Numbered from the stretch's first letter, positions 15,281-25,095 are shown. The stretch: 64,000 bases of DNA from Candidatus Blautia excrementipullorum (GCA_019118645.1 DWYN01000052.1:1-64000), one strand, 5' to 3'. Made by a program: numbers and translations. Notes: generated from the letters alone by a model not told the origin.

Positions 15281-17584
15281 CTATGTTGTCGCTCCGGTTA
15301 TGATTCCGTCCTTTACCCTGATCGTCCCTCCCTCTGCGGTAAAACCGCCATTCCCGGTCGGCGTTATGTTTGTCACGATCCGGATATCCCCGGAAAATCC
15401 CCCGGCTGCTTCGATCTCTGCCCGTACCTTTCCCGCGTAGACTCCATCTGGATAAATCCTGGTTACACCATCCGAAAATTTCACATCGTCAACAGACCCT
15501 GCATTATAAAGCCCCATCCCGTCCTTATAAAGCCCTGACGGAATAATGGTCCATCCTCCGATCACTCCTCCCACTTCTGCAGTCAGGGTACCGGAAAAAG
15601 TCCCTGTGGCCGCAATAAGCTGTCCGGCGAAAGTCCCGCTGCCGGCGTGGATCTCCCCGGAGAAATAACCGCTCTCCAGATGGATAACTCCTGTGTCCAG
15701 GTTCCACCAGCTTTTCCCGGTTTGGTCAGAGAGGATGCCGGCCACGATGATCCCGGCAATCAGCCCATTGGCCGTGAGTGCCGTGGTCCAGTCCCAGTCC
15801 CTCCCGTCCGCAGTCCGTGTATTGGAGATCATCAAGCCCTGGGTTCCCATGGCCATTGCGCCATAGAGTGGGCTCTCCTCGTCCAGGTTTTCAAACAGGA
15901 TCGCCAGGACGTCCTGTTTTTGGGCTACATTGTACTGCGCCCGCAATGACGCCATAGCGCCGTTGATAAACCCCGCGATCTTCTCTGCCATCAGGCTCCC
16001 GTCCGGCCGGATCGCTCCATCAATCCGGTTGACTGCGCTGGAAACATTGTCAAAGTAATCATAACGGAAATCCCCCAGCACCACTGAATCGACACGCTTA
16101 TGGATGGAATCATATTTCAGCTCGATCACGCGGGCGTCTGTGATGATCCCCAGCCGGTTATGTCTCAAATGGATGGTATCCCCAAATCCGACTGTCTCTA
16201 GGATCTTGTAATCTTTATAAAGCTCCGTGTTTTCCAGGAGTACCATATCCGCAGATATCGTCACCTTCGGTTTGTCCAGTCCGCCGTCATACTGTTCCTG
16301 GCACCGCTGCTCTAAGGCAGCGTCAAGTTCTTCCTGCGTATCACAGATGATCACGCCTTTATCCTCATCGTCTTCCATGGCATCATCGGACATCTTGACG
16401 TCATCAAAGATAATTGTTGCGGTTTTGACTGTAGGATAACTGTTGATCAAAGGGCTGTCCACATGGCCATTGTCTGTCATGGTATAGCCGTTATAGGCCT
16501 TTGGATAGATCCGTGTCACCACATCTCTGGTGTCTATCTCTTCTGTCAGCCCGTCCTGCTTAATGTTTTTCCCGTATCGCAGCTCTACGCCGTAATCCCC
16601 TCCTATCCGGTCATTGACGATTACCTCAAAGTTATCAAAAAGGATCTCCCCGCCCCAGCGGTTGATAAAACTGTTCTCATCGTCCCCGTTCAGGGCCTCC
16701 ATGAAGTTTTTGAACTGATAATAGGCCGTTGCCGTCCGGATGATGTCGGAGGATCCGCTGTATTTGCTGTTCGGTGCCAGCATCAGGTCAAGGGCCTGCT
16801 GCCCGTTCTTTTTTGTCGGCCAGATGTCTTCTAAGAAACAGTCTCCGATGGAGTCATAAAAGATCGGTTCCATCGTACAGGATATACCGGAGTCTGCTTT
16901 CTCCCGCGTCTTGATCCGGAAGAGCTGGTCCTTATTGAAAGAAGGCATTTTTATCACCGCCTCTTCCTCCAGATATTTCCAGCGTCCTTCCTCGTCAACC
17001 GGGTGTTCCAGCTTTGCCTCCCAGTTTCCATTCAATACCGCATGTACTGTGGCCTCTGTTGGGAATAGTGTCATGTCGCCGTTGTGGGACAGGTAATCTT
17101 CTGTCCCGTATGGTTTGTAAAAATATTCCCCATATGCATTGTTTCCCGCTGGCAGCATGCTTGGTGCTGTAGATCCACCATCTATAAAAGCCGCAAACCG
17201 GATATCCCGGCATCCCTCCGGAGGGTAAAAAATAAGCTCTGTGGCTCCTTTCTCGTAATCTTTTTTTACAAAAAAATCATCCCCTATGTAATAGGTGAAG
17301 CCTTGATACAGGTCAAAAAAATTACCGCTCCCATTTGGCGCGGATAACACAAATTTGATGTATTCGAGATTGTCTGACGGCTGGATGGGCCATGTCAGGT
17401 TGTATATGGCATACTCGCCGGCAGTACAGGTTCCGGTAAATTGATAATGTATATCATATGGGTTCCCTTTGTCCTTATATTCTTCGATGGTAAACCACAT
17501 CCCCATGTAATTGTCATGTGAAATGTAATATTGCTCTATCGGAATCCGTTCCGAGCGCACCCCCTGTCGGTAAACCTGAATCAT
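15281..17584 (-). CDS. Phage tail protein / tail-associated minor structural protein
   Basis: 767 residues, the third gene in the tape measure-Dit-Tal order, so the Tal-type baseplate hub. N-terminal two thirds follow the prophage minor-structural-protein pattern (endopeptidase-tail region); the C-terminal third has beta-helical runs (GEIHAGSGTFAGQLIAATG, then TFSGTLTAEVGGVIGGW) typical of fibre shafts. I use the ATG at 17584, which overlaps the Dit stop as TAATG and follows GGAGG by 8 bp, not the GTG at 17593. Confidence 0.85.
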   Translation of the reverse strand: MIQVYRQGVRSERIPIEQYYISHDNYMGMWFTIEEYKDKGNPYDIHYQFTGTCTAGEYAIYNLTWPIQPSDNLEYIKFVLSAPNGSGNFFDLYQGFTYYIGDDFFVKKDYEKGATELIFYPPEGCRDIRFAAFIDGGSTAPSMLPAGNNAYGEYFYKPYGTEDYLSHNGDMTLFPTEATVHAVLNGNWEAKLEHPVDEEGRWKYLEEEAVIKMPSFNKDQLFRIKTREKADSGISCTMEPIFYDSIGDCFLEDIWPTKKNGQQALDLMLAPNSKYSGSSDIIRTATAYYQFKNFMEALNGDDENSFINRWGGEILFDNFEVIVNDRIGGDYGVELRYGKNIKQDGLTEEIDTRDVVTRIYPKAYNGYTMTDNGHVDSPLINSYPTVKTATIIFDDVKMSDDAMEDDEDKGVIICDTQEELDAALEQRCQEQYDGGLDKPKVTISADMVLLENTELYKDYKILETVGFGDTIHLRHNRLGIITDARVIELKYDSIHKRVDSVVLGDFRYDYFDNVSSAVNRIDGAIRPDGSLMAEKIAGFINGAMASLRAQYNVAQKQDVLAILFENLDEESPLYGAMAMGTQGLMISNTRTADGRDWDWTTALTANGLIAGIIVAGILSDQTGKSWWNLDTGVIHLESGYFSGEIHAGSGTFAGQLIAATGTFSGTLTAEVGGVIGGWTIIPSGLYKDGMGLYNAGSVDDVKFSDGVTRIYPDGVYAGKVRAEIEAAGGFSGDIRIVTNITPTGNGGFTAEGGTIRVKDGIITGATT

Positions 17585-18288
17585 TATAAGCACCTCCAGT
17601 TCGGTATGATCACCAATCCAAATCCCGATGTGATGCTGATCTCATTTTCTCCTGGTTTTAGATAGAGATCTTCGTAGTCCCCGGTTACGGACGTATTCAT
17701 CATTGTTCCGTCTTCCCGGTATGACAGCATCCTGTCTGTATCAACCGTCAGGTTCTGTCCTACTGTGGCTTTCATAGTTTTTTCGTTTACAGTTAAGGTA
17801 CAGGATCCATTCCCGGTTATTTTGTAAATCGGCTTTGACATATCGTATGGATTGTATTTTGCTTCCTGGATTTCTTTTTCCTTTTTTCCTTCTTTTATGT
17901 ATTCAAAGGGAGCGCAGATAAAGGTAACATCAAAATTCCCCAGCTTCTTTATTGTCCGTGTAAATGCATCCAGTTCTACGCTTTTTACTTTCCAAAAGCT
18001 CTCTGGCGAATCAGTAAAGGACAGTTCTCCTTCTCCGTCCAGCCATTTCCGAATCTCCCTGGCTTTTGCATTCCAATCGTTTTTATTTTCCCGGAATCCG
18101 CATGACAAGGTAATCTCCACGTTTTTTCTTTCCCCTGTTTTTACCGCAAGCGGACTATCCCGTCCTGCGATTGTAATATATTCAACCTCTTCTTTTCCTG
18201 CCGGCATGTCTGGGCGTTTTTGGATATATATTCCGTGATGTGACGCTGTTTCTGCGCGAAATTCAAAATCAAATTTAACCGCGCGCAT
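17584..18288 (-). CDS. Distal tail protein (Dit/YomH family)
   Basis: 234 residues. Follows the tape measure gene with a 14-bp overlap and precedes Tal. Sequence features fit siphovirus Dit: an N-terminal half with GRDSPL...ERKNVEITLSCGF and WKVKSVELDAFTRTIKKLGNFDVTFICAPFEY, then a galectin-like beta domain ending KPGENEISITSGFGLVIIPNWR. It should form the hexameric ring joining tail tube and baseplate. Confidence 0.85.
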   Translation of the reverse strand: MRAVKFDFEFRAETASHHGIYIQKRPDMPAGKEEVEYITIAGRDSPLAVKTGERKNVEITLSCGFRENKNDWNAKAREIRKWLDGEGELSFTDSPESFWKVKSVELDAFTRTIKKLGNFDVTFICAPFEYIKEGKKEKEIQEAKYNPYDMSKPIYKITGNGSCTLTVNEKTMKATVGQNLTVDTDRMLSYREDGTMMNTSVTGDYEDLYLKPGENEISITSGFGLVIIPNWRCL

Positions 18289-21200
18289 ACATTCTCACTC
18301 CTTTCGCTGAATATTTTCCTTTCTGCCGCTCGCTGATAGCCCGGAGAGAGATTTCCTCTACTTCAGTTCTCGTCAGCACTTTATCTGTGTAAACCGGAAT
18401 CTCAATCACGATCCTTTCCGGATATCCATAATCACTTTGGCTGGTCCGTTTTTCAAAGGAATTTACATCTATATTTCCTTTTATGTCTGCCGCGGATAAT
18501 GCGTTTTTAGATATCGCCTGCATACTGCTCCGAATCTCAGATTCTACTTCCGGGATTTTTCTGACAAATCCAACCGGCAAGCCTTCCGCCGACAGCATAC
18601 CGATACGCTCAAAAACTCTTGACGGGGAATGGATTTCCAGGCTCGCGTTCGCCTGATTTATCGCTGCCGCACACATATTTGCTACGGCATTGATTACACT
18701 GGACTGTCCGGCGCTGATTCCGTTTGCAAGCCCATAAGCAAGGTTCAAACCTGCGTTGTAGGTGGCGTTTGGATTCAGGCTGTTTTGTATCGCCCTCGTA
18801 ACCTGTGTTCCCATATTTCTGGCATCGTTTGCGACTGTATTGGTCCCCTGCGCAATTGCTGTGTGTATCCGTTGTACCACTCTTTCCGCAAACAGCTCAG
18901 CGCTTCTCTGCGTTCTTTCCGATGCAGAACTGATTCCATTAACCAGTCCTGTCGCAATATATACGCCGGACTGTCTCGTTTTGGTTGACGGCGAAGCCAC
19001 CCCAGCTCCTTTATCCACTGCCTCGACTGTTTTGACTCCAAGATCTTCTCCCTGGCTCTCTGCCTGGCTCTGTGCATTCTGCATTCCTGACACAAGACCT
19101 TGGACAACATATTCTCCGCTCTCAGTCGCTTTCATTCCAAGGCTTTGCGCAAGACTATTCCAGCTTTCTTCCCCTCCGGCCGCCAGTTCTCCGATTGCCT
19201 GGGTAAGATCCTGTCCCCATTGGTCGCTCATGCTTTGGATGTCAATACTCTGGGCCCACATGTCATTTGCATACGAAAGTTCTTCTGCTGTCATCTGGTT
19301 AAAAGCGTCCACATATGTAGATCCCTGCGGTCCCATATCAGCAAGTTTTTGTAGGATACCTTCGTCAACGCCTTTTTCTGCCAGTTCTGTCAAACTCTGT
19401 TCCCAGTTTTGGACGCCTTCAATCTGGCTCTGCATGTTTGTAAGCAAGGTATCCTTGGATATCTCGACCCCGCCGTTAAACTCCTCGAACATGTTCATCT
19501 GAGACTGCAGGGCGCTCTGGACACTGTCCTGCATGGTCAGGACAGTGTTTGTTACATCCAGTGCCATCCCCTGTTGCTGTTCTGCCAGAGCGCTGTATGC
19601 CTGCAATTCCTGTCCGGCAATCTCAATACTGGCAGCTGACGCTTCCTGTTTCCTGGCTTCTGATTCTGCATTCGCATCATTTGCGGCCGTATTGCTCTGT
19701 GTTGCCGTCGTGTTGGCGTCAATATATTCCGTATAGGTGTTGATCTCTTCCTGCGCGGATGTCACCGCATCGTTCAGCTCTTTCTGTGCTTCTTCCTGCT
19801 CTTTTTTCTTCTGTGTCAGAAGTTCTTCATCCTGCGCCATCTGCATATAGGCTTCCGATGTTGTCATTAAGGTCCCGTTATATTCAATCTGGGCCTCCGA
19901 CTGATCCATCATCGTCGCGTATAGCTCATTCATCTTTTCCTGGCTCAGATTCTCTGCTTCTGTGAGCTGTTTTTGTGCCTCCGTCCTCTCGTTGGTCTTG
20001 TCTATCTGGGCCTGGTCTGCTTCTTTCCTCTTTTCCTGTATCTCTGCAAGGGCGTCTGTGGTTTCCTGGAGCTGTTCCTGGGCTTTTGTCTGCTCAATCT
20101 CGGCATCTACCAGCTTTTCCGTGGTCTCTTTTACCGCTTTCTGGACTGCCTCGATCTTCGCCATTTCCAAAGAGTTTTTTACATATTCTTTGATCTCCTC
20201 GGATCCCATGCTGAGCTTTCCAGTGACAGAATCAATTTCCAGTCCCATATCCGGGAACTGGGTATTCAGCTCCCCTACTACTGTTTTCATCCTGCCCTGC
20301 TCGTCAGCGGTTAGCTTTGACTTACTCTGCAGCTGTTCCAGTTCATCAACCAGCTTATAAGCCGTGGCTTCGCTGGCGGAATTTCCGGACATAGACGCTT
20401 CTATCCCGGCTGTAGCCTTGTTCAGTTCTTCTGCCGCTTTTCCAGCACTTTTGTTGACTTCATCCGCCGCAGCTGCCAGATCATAAGTTGCGTCTCTGGC
20501 CGTCTCAGTGTCTCCTGAAAAAATAACAACTGCCGCAGTTAGGGCGGCGACTCCGGCCACAACTGCTGTCACCGGGTTTGCCAGCATAGCAAGGTTTAGC
20601 CCTTCCTGGGCTGCTGTCGCTACTCCTGTAGCTGTTGCCTGTGCTCCCAGGGCGGTAACAAGGTTTCCTACCCCGCTGGCAAGTTCTATCACATCAGAGA
20701 TCGTATCTTTTGCTTTTTTGGCCACAAAGATTGTGGCAACTGCAGCTCCTGCCGCCGTTGCCACCGGAATGATCTCGTCTATATTTTCAGTCAGTACCTG
20801 CATCCCTTCCTGTGCTGCAGGAAGAAATTTTTCTGCTACAGGGACAAGTACTTCCGTCTGGAATGTCCGCCCTAAAGTTTTCCATGAATTTTTGACATCA
20901 TCATACTTGATCTTCTTAATGTCGTTCATGGTGCCTTCTACATTTTTGTAGGCATCGTTGACGTCGTTAAGGGAGGTGATCATGTCCAGCGCATTATCTT
21001 CTCCCAGGGAGCTCCAAACAGTACTGGCTAGAGTCAGGGCTTCCTGCTTGTTTTCCATCTTTGACAGATCGCTGATCACGGAATTAAACACCTGTTTGGT
21101 GCTGGCCTGTCCATTTTTCCACTCTCCGAACAGGTTCCGTGTTTCTTTTGAGAAGGAACCTATATTTTCTTCTATCCTTCCGTCGGAAAGGGAAATTCCA

Positions 21201-22411
21201 AACTCCTTGACAAAATCATTTACTTTGTCCAGGTTGTAAGCCCCGGAATCCAGGCCGTTTTGTAGGATCGTAAACATTTCCTCTGCCGAAAATCCCGCCT
21301 GGCTCCACAGCTGTGAATATTCTTTTATGTTATCCGCCAGCTCGTCACTTTGATTCAATCCATTCTGTGCCCCTGCTGCAATCAGATCAAAGGCTTCCTC
21401 CGCGGTAACGCCCATATTGTCCATCAATGCATCCACCGCTTTGATGCCTTCGCCAAGATCTATCTGGAAAACGTCATCCAGGGCCATCGCATTTTCTGTC
21501 AAGTCTTTGATTTTGTCTGGATCTGTCTCGTTGGTATACTGTTTTACCAGTTCCATGGCATTGGCAATGTCCCCTACGGAATCTCCGTAATTGCTTTTGT
21601 ACAGATCTTCCATAACGCCGCTGTATTTTTCCATCTCTGCGGCTGTACTGCCTGTGCTGGCCTGCAGTTGGTTCTGGGCTTCCTTCAGGTCTGTGGCTCC
21701 GGATATGGCAGCGTCAAACCCGGCGCTGAGCAGATTTTTTGATGCGTCTACGGCGGTATCAACAAGATTGACTTTTATCAGGCTTCCGACATCGTAAATT
21801 TCTTCTTTCAGATTCTGTGTTTTCGCTCCAAACTTATCAATACTTGTAGCGCACTGATCTGTTGCGTTTTCAGCCTCTTTCATGTATGCAGCATTCTCAT
21901 TCAGTGCTCTTGTTGCCGTAATTGTCTGCGCTTCCGCGTTATTCAGCGTTTTCTGCCAGTTCTGGACCCGCGATTCGGCTTTCTGATAGGTATCTTCTCC
22001 TTTTTTTACAATTTCCGCAAGCTCTGATACTTTCTTTCTCTGCTCTTCTACGGCTTCCGAAGAAGAATCCTGCGTTTTTTCCATTTCGTTTAGGGCTTTT
22101 TCTGCTTCGTCCAATTTCTTTTTGTACTGGTCCAGCTCCGTTCCTACCCGCTGATAATCTTCTTCCGCATGCTCAAGGGCCTTGCGCACAGCCTCTTCTT
22201 TTTTTACCTGTTCATCCAGTGTTTTTTGCAGTACTGCGTGTTTCTTTTCCAGCGACTCCAGCGAATTCGCATTTCCCTCTGTCTGTGCGGACACGAGTTT
22301 CATTTCCGATTTCATTGTCGCAAGGCTTTTGTTGCACGCCGTTACCGCTGTTTTAAATTCTTTTTCTCCGTCAAGGACGATATGTGCCCCTATTTCCCGT
22401 TTTTTTGCCAT
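18275..22411 (-). CDS. Phage tail tape measure protein
   Basis: 1378 residues, the largest prophage gene. Long N-terminal coiled coil (about 20-230, heptad-rich), a TP901-type core (about 240-560; STAAEMEKYSGVMEDLYKSNYG, FGISLSDGRIEENIGSFS), a hydrophobic stretch (about 600-640), further coiled coil (about 760-930) and a C-terminal region with VQRIHTAIAQGTNTV and SLEIHSPSRVFERIG. It sets tail length and is ejected with DNA. By the usual proportion of about 1.5 angstrom per residue, the tail would be about 200 nm. AGGAGGAG precedes the start. Confidence 0.95.
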   Translation of the reverse strand: MAKKREIGAHIVLDGEKEFKTAVTACNKSLATMKSEMKLVSAQTEGNANSLESLEKKHAVLQKTLDEQVKKEEAVRKALEHAEEDYQRVGTELDQYKKKLDEAEKALNEMEKTQDSSSEAVEEQRKKVSELAEIVKKGEDTYQKAESRVQNWQKTLNNAEAQTITATRALNENAAYMKEAENATDQCATSIDKFGAKTQNLKEEIYDVGSLIKVNLVDTAVDASKNLLSAGFDAAISGATDLKEAQNQLQASTGSTAAEMEKYSGVMEDLYKSNYGDSVGDIANAMELVKQYTNETDPDKIKDLTENAMALDDVFQIDLGEGIKAVDALMDNMGVTAEEAFDLIAAGAQNGLNQSDELADNIKEYSQLWSQAGFSAEEMFTILQNGLDSGAYNLDKVNDFVKEFGISLSDGRIEENIGSFSKETRNLFGEWKNGQASTKQVFNSVISDLSKMENKQEALTLASTVWSSLGEDNALDMITSLNDVNDAYKNVEGTMNDIKKIKYDDVKNSWKTLGRTFQTEVLVPVAEKFLPAAQEGMQVLTENIDEIIPVATAAGAAVATIFVAKKAKDTISDVIELASGVGNLVTALGAQATATGVATAAQEGLNLAMLANPVTAVVAGVAALTAAVVIFSGDTETARDATYDLAAAADEVNKSAGKAAEELNKATAGIEASMSGNSASEATAYKLVDELEQLQSKSKLTADEQGRMKTVVGELNTQFPDMGLEIDSVTGKLSMGSEEIKEYVKNSLEMAKIEAVQKAVKETTEKLVDAEIEQTKAQEQLQETTDALAEIQEKRKEADQAQIDKTNERTEAQKQLTEAENLSQEKMNELYATMMDQSEAQIEYNGTLMTTSEAYMQMAQDEELLTQKKKEQEEAQKELNDAVTSAQEEINTYTEYIDANTTATQSNTAANDANAESEARKQEASAASIEIAGQELQAYSALAEQQQGMALDVTNTVLTMQDSVQSALQSQMNMFEEFNGGVEISKDTLLTNMQSQIEGVQNWEQSLTELAEKGVDEGILQKLADMGPQGSTYVDAFNQMTAEELSYANDMWAQSIDIQSMSDQWGQDLTQAIGELAAGGEESWNSLAQSLGMKATESGEYVVQGLVSGMQNAQSQAESQGEDLGVKTVEAVDKGAGVASPSTKTRQSGVYIATGLVNGISSASERTQRSAELFAERVVQRIHTAIAQGTNTVANDARNMGTQVTRAIQNSLNPNATYNAGLNLAYGLANGISAGQSSVINAVANMCAAAINQANASLEIHSPSRVFERIGMLSAEGLPVGFVRKIPEVESEIRSSMQAISKNALSAADIKGNIDVNSFEKRTSQSDYGYPERIVIEIPVYTDKVLTRTEVEEISLRAISERQKGKYSAKGVRMYARG

Positions 22412-22459
22412 ATCTCCTCCTAAAAACAGGCATAAAAATACCGCCTGTTTCCAGGCGGC

Positions 22460-22756
22460 TTATTTTAGCCCTTGTTTGACATAATCCAGAAGGATTTCAC
22501 GTTCCCTCTGTTTTTTTAATTTTCTTTCTGTCTTTGCTCTCGAGCTTCCAAAATCGCTCAAGACAATCCACGCTTTCCATATCATCCATACAGCGGCCAT
22601 CACTGTGATAATCATGCCGGCGCAAATCCCCCATGATGAGGTAACTCCGATATAGATGCTTCCAGCACACCATACAAAAAGGAAAGTACTCAGGTACGGA
22701 TGTTTCCTTACATAAAACTCTATAATTTTCATCAAAGCCCTGATATATAATTTCAT
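22460..22756 (-). CDS. Small two-TM protein between tail chaperone and tape measure
   Basis: 98 residues, using the ATG at 22756 which is 8 bp after AAAGG. Two hydrophobic segments (about 22-42 and 45-65) and a basic C-terminal helix (RAKTERKLKKQRERE). It lies between the tail assembly chaperone and tape measure genes. Not recognised; a membrane role in DNA entry is only a guess. Confidence 0.6.
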   Translation of the reverse strand: MKLYIRALMKIIEFYVRKHPYLSTFLFVWCAGSIYIGVTSSWGICAGMIITVMAAVWMIWKAWIVLSDFGSSRAKTERKLKKQREREILLDYVKQGLK

Positions 22757-22800
22757 ATCCATCACCTTTCTTCGTTATGGATATTTTACCATATATCCGT

Positions 22801-23043
22801 CTATAAATCCATCAGTGAAACTTCTTTTTTCTCTTCAAAAATTCCTCTTCTGGTCTCAAAATTATAGAGTTTCTGGTACTCTTCGAACATATCGCACCAT
22901 TTTCCGAAATACATTTTCGCGATTTCCGCTTCGGAATATCCGATCTTCAGGCCGATCAGGACCACCCACGCAAAATTTATCGGCTCTGTTTCTCCGTCGT
23001 CTTCTGGTTCTGCGTGGGTTCCTGGTTTTTTCTCCGGAAACAT
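22801..23043 (-). CDS. Tail assembly chaperone T extension, expressed by -1 frameshift
   Basis: Reading frame for the C-terminal part of a G-T fusion. Its own apparent ATG (23043) lies inside the upstream G gene and lacks a ribosome binding site. A ribosome slipping -1 at A AAA AAC (23025-23031) enters this frame at PGTHAEPEDD and continues to EVSLMDL. The segment GLKIGYSEAEIAKMYFGKWCDMFEEYQ is typical of T domains that contact the tape measure protein. Position right before the tape measure gene fits the lambda gpG/gpGT arrangement. Confidence 0.8.
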   Translation of the reverse strand: MFPEKKPGTHAEPEDDGETEPINFAWVVLIGLKIGYSEAEIAKMYFGKWCDMFEEYQKLYNFETRRGIFEEKKEVSLMDL

Positions 23044-23405
23044 CTCGTAAACTCATTATGCAGGATAGTCCCGAGTTCTTTTGGCGGTATGTCGACCATA
23101 CGGACAAGTTTTTCTCTTTCCTCCGGTTCTTTGTCCTGGCATCTCAGACCCTCTTCCGTCATGGATGTCAAGCTGAATATCAGGGCATGGATGTCCGGTG
23201 TCCCGGACATTCCAATCGTGCGCCCTTCTTCGTCTTTTTTGACCGTCCCGTCTTCATTTTTCGACGGGAAGAATCCTATCAGTTTGTTTTCAAACTCGGA
23301 GATATCCCCGAATTCATCCTGGATCTTCTCCAAAACCAATAAGTCACAGCGGATCGGAAATTTCTCTCCGGAAAGTGTGAGGTAGTTCATATCTTCGTAA
23401 AGCAT
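22977..23405 (-). CDS. Tail assembly chaperone G
   Basis: 142 residues from the ATG at 23405, with GGAAG 6 bp upstream; a GTG at 23426 lacks spacing. YLTLSGEKFPIRCDLLVLEKIQDEFGDISEFENKLIGF... fits the Gram-positive phage tail-chaperone family. It directly follows the major tail protein. The main product ends at 22977; a minority should shift frame into the T extension. In lambda-like phages the two products are made in a fixed ratio and coat the tape measure protein during tail assembly, then leave. Confidence 0.85.
   Translation of the reverse strand: MLYEDMNYLTLSGEKFPIRCDLLVLEKIQDEFGDISEFENKLIGFFPSKNEDGTVKKDEEGRTIGMSGTPDIHALIFSLTSMTEEGLRCQDKEPEEREKLVRMVDIPPKELGTILHNEFTRCFRRKNQEPTQNQKTTEKQSR
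23025..23031 (-). promoter_or_regulatory. -1 ribosomal slippery heptamer A AAA AAC
   Basis: In the zero frame of G the codons are AGA AAA AAC, giving the X XXY YYZ pattern. The overlap of the G and T frames (22977-23043) contains it 48 bp before the G stop. Confidence 0.85.
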
Positions 23406-23422
23406 TTTTCTTCCTTTCTGGC

Positions 23423-24052
23423 TCACGCCTTTTTGCTTTCCTCTGTCTCGTTTTCTCCGGTCGTTGTCTTTGCTGCTTTTGCAGACATAATCTGAGTATT
23501 TTCCTGTGTGGCAACTCCGAACTTAGTGTTGATCCACTCCATAGCTTCCTCTTCTGTGTTGAATGACTGAACCTCTTTCCAGTCCCCATCATCCTCTATG
23601 GAGGCCCGTCCGGTGATAGATGGCGTTTTGTACTCGATAGATTCTCCTTTTGTGGTGTAATCCTCCGACGGTTCGGAAAATTTCACTTTGTAAAGGAAAT
23701 TACCTGTAAAGCTTCTCTTTCCATCTACCTTTTCAACAGAGATCCACGCCATTCCAACATAGGAATTTTCATCATCAGCGTTCAGTTTTACGCTCTTCTG
23801 ATCCTCTTCTACGGTATGTCCAAACATTTCCTGCTGCGCTTTGATCGGGATGGTGCTGGTTCCCAGCGTAACTTCTGCGTAGCTGAATTCCTTGTCGTAT
23901 TCCGCCTGTCCATCATCAGCGTACAAGGATCCTTCTGCGTAATTCGGCGTTACCTGAAGGGAAACAGCTTTTCCCAACGCAAAAGGCTCTCCATATGTTT
24001 TCGCAGCTGTACGTTTTCCGATGATCGGTTTTCTAAGTCCTATATAAGCCAT
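23423..24052 (-). CDS. Major tail (tube) protein, phi13 family
   Basis: 209 residues. IGLRKPIIGK, KAVSLQVTPNYAEGSLYADDGQAEYDKEFSYAEVTLGTSTIP and the VGMAWISVEKVDGKRSFTGNFLYKVKFSEPSEDYTTKGESIEY segment match the phi13-type major tail protein. A linker and GENETEESKKA tail follow, sometimes a small Ig-like extension in relatives but absent here. It lies between the tail completion gene and the tail chaperone. Confidence 0.92.
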   Translation of the reverse strand: MAYIGLRKPIIGKRTAAKTYGEPFALGKAVSLQVTPNYAEGSLYADDGQAEYDKEFSYAEVTLGTSTIPIKAQQEMFGHTVEEDQKSVKLNADDENSYVGMAWISVEKVDGKRSFTGNFLYKVKFSEPSEDYTTKGESIEYKTPSITGRASIEDDGDWKEVQSFNTEEEAMEWINTKFGVATQENTQIMSAKAAKTTTGENETEESKKA

Positions 24053-24064
24053 ATCTTCTCTCCT

Positions 24065-24397
24065 TTATTCTTCTTCAATATCGCATTCAAAAATAATGTG
24101 CCTGGTCTTTTCGTCATCCTCTACCTGGATTGTGATTTCCGGAAAGGTAAAACCCGCTTCAAACAAAGCATTTCTTATCTTATTTTTCATCGTTGCAAAC
24201 GGCCTGTTCCGGGGAAGAAAAAAATGGACCTGCACACTGTTGATCACCGTCTGCGGGGCATCGTCTGCATAATCATTTCCATAGTCATCCGCATAATTAT
24301 AAGTGAAATACTGCTTTTCGGCCCCGTTGTAAACATCAGGCTCCATTGGAAGCTCAAAAGATTCCAACGCTTTTTTTATCTTTTCAAAGGTTGTCAA
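24065..24397 (-). CDS. Tail completion/terminator-like protein
   Basis: 110 residues using a TTG start at 24397 placed 9 bp after GGGAGG; the long upstream extension of this frame runs antiparallel-free over the coding part of the HK97 gp10-like gene in another frame and is spurious. Sequence: TTFEKIKKALESFELPMEP...INSVQVHFFLPRNRPFATMKNKIRNALFEAGFTFPEITIQ. Position immediately before the major tail protein is that of tail terminator/completion proteins in HK97-like operons. Confidence 0.75.
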   Translation of the reverse strand: MTTFEKIKKALESFELPMEPDVYNGAEKQYFTYNYADDYGNDYADDAPQTVINSVQVHFFLPRNRPFATMKNKIRNALFEAGFTFPEITIQVEDDEKTRHIIFECDIEEE

Positions 24398-24788
24398 TAT
24401 AGTCGACCTCCCTGTCAAATACTTCCTGCATCTTCTCAGCCGCAGGGGCTTCCGCTTCCCTGACTGCAGGACTGAGTACCGGAGTGGCGGCTTGTTTATT
24501 TGTGCCAAATTCCAGGTAAGCCATTTTATCCATGTTCCTGACACCTTTCTTATCCTTTCCTGTAGGGCGGACAGTAATCCGGTATGCATTATCTTTGTTT
24601 GCGGGTTTTGTTGGTTTGATAGACGCAATCATAGATCCTGTGTCTTTATGCTCCGCCGCCCTCTTCTTTACCTTTTCTTCCAGGATAGGCGCGGCCTCTT
24701 CCAGCATTTTAGGGGCGATCCGGTCTATATCAATCTGGCTCAGCCCATTCATGAAATCGTCCATCCCTTCCATTTCAAAGCTTGCCAT
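24384..24788 (-). CDS. HK97 gp10-like head-tail/tail connector protein
   Basis: 134 residues. The MEGMDDFMNGL start, RAAEHKDTGSMIASIK and MAYLEFGTNKQAATPVLSPAVREAEA match the HK97 gp10 family. It overlaps its neighbours on both sides (14 bp each), a typical coupled connector cassette. Confidence 0.9.
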   Translation of the reverse strand: MASFEMEGMDDFMNGLSQIDIDRIAPKMLEEAAPILEEKVKKRAAEHKDTGSMIASIKPTKPANKDNAYRITVRPTGKDKKGVRNMDKMAYLEFGTNKQAATPVLSPAVREAEAPAAEKMQEVFDREVDYIDNL

Positions 24789-25095
24789 GTTCCCTCCTCT
24801 CCCCGGTCAGCTGGATCTTTCTGGATTTTTCCGGCTGGAAAGTTCGCTTGATATCATAGATATCCCCGGTCGCCTCATCCACAAAAAATGACGCTCCATT
24901 GTAGGCGCAGGCCGCAATTTCCACTATGATAGAAGCGCTGTATCCGCACTGGCTAGCAAGGATCTCGTCCTGCCGTGTCGTATCCTTGAAATCTGCCCGG
25001 ATCCCTCTCAGGAACTCCCACTGTTCTTTCCGGAATCCTTCGCTGTCCTGGACGCTCCTCTTTTTTATTGGGATCGAAATACTCCTGTTATGCAT
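24775..25095 (-). CDS. Phage head closure protein (SPP1 gp16-like)
   Basis: 106 residues of mostly beta structure; SEGFRKEQWEFLRGIRADFKDTTRQDEILASQCGYSASIIVEI...DIKRTFQPEKSRKIQLTGER fits the head-tail adaptor/head-closure family. It seals the portal after packaging. One base separates it from the upstream connector gene. Confidence 0.88.
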   Translation of the reverse strand: MHNRSISIPIKKRSVQDSEGFRKEQWEFLRGIRADFKDTTRQDEILASQCGYSASIIVEIAACAYNGASFFVDEATGDIYDIKRTFQPEKSRKIQLTGERREHGKL

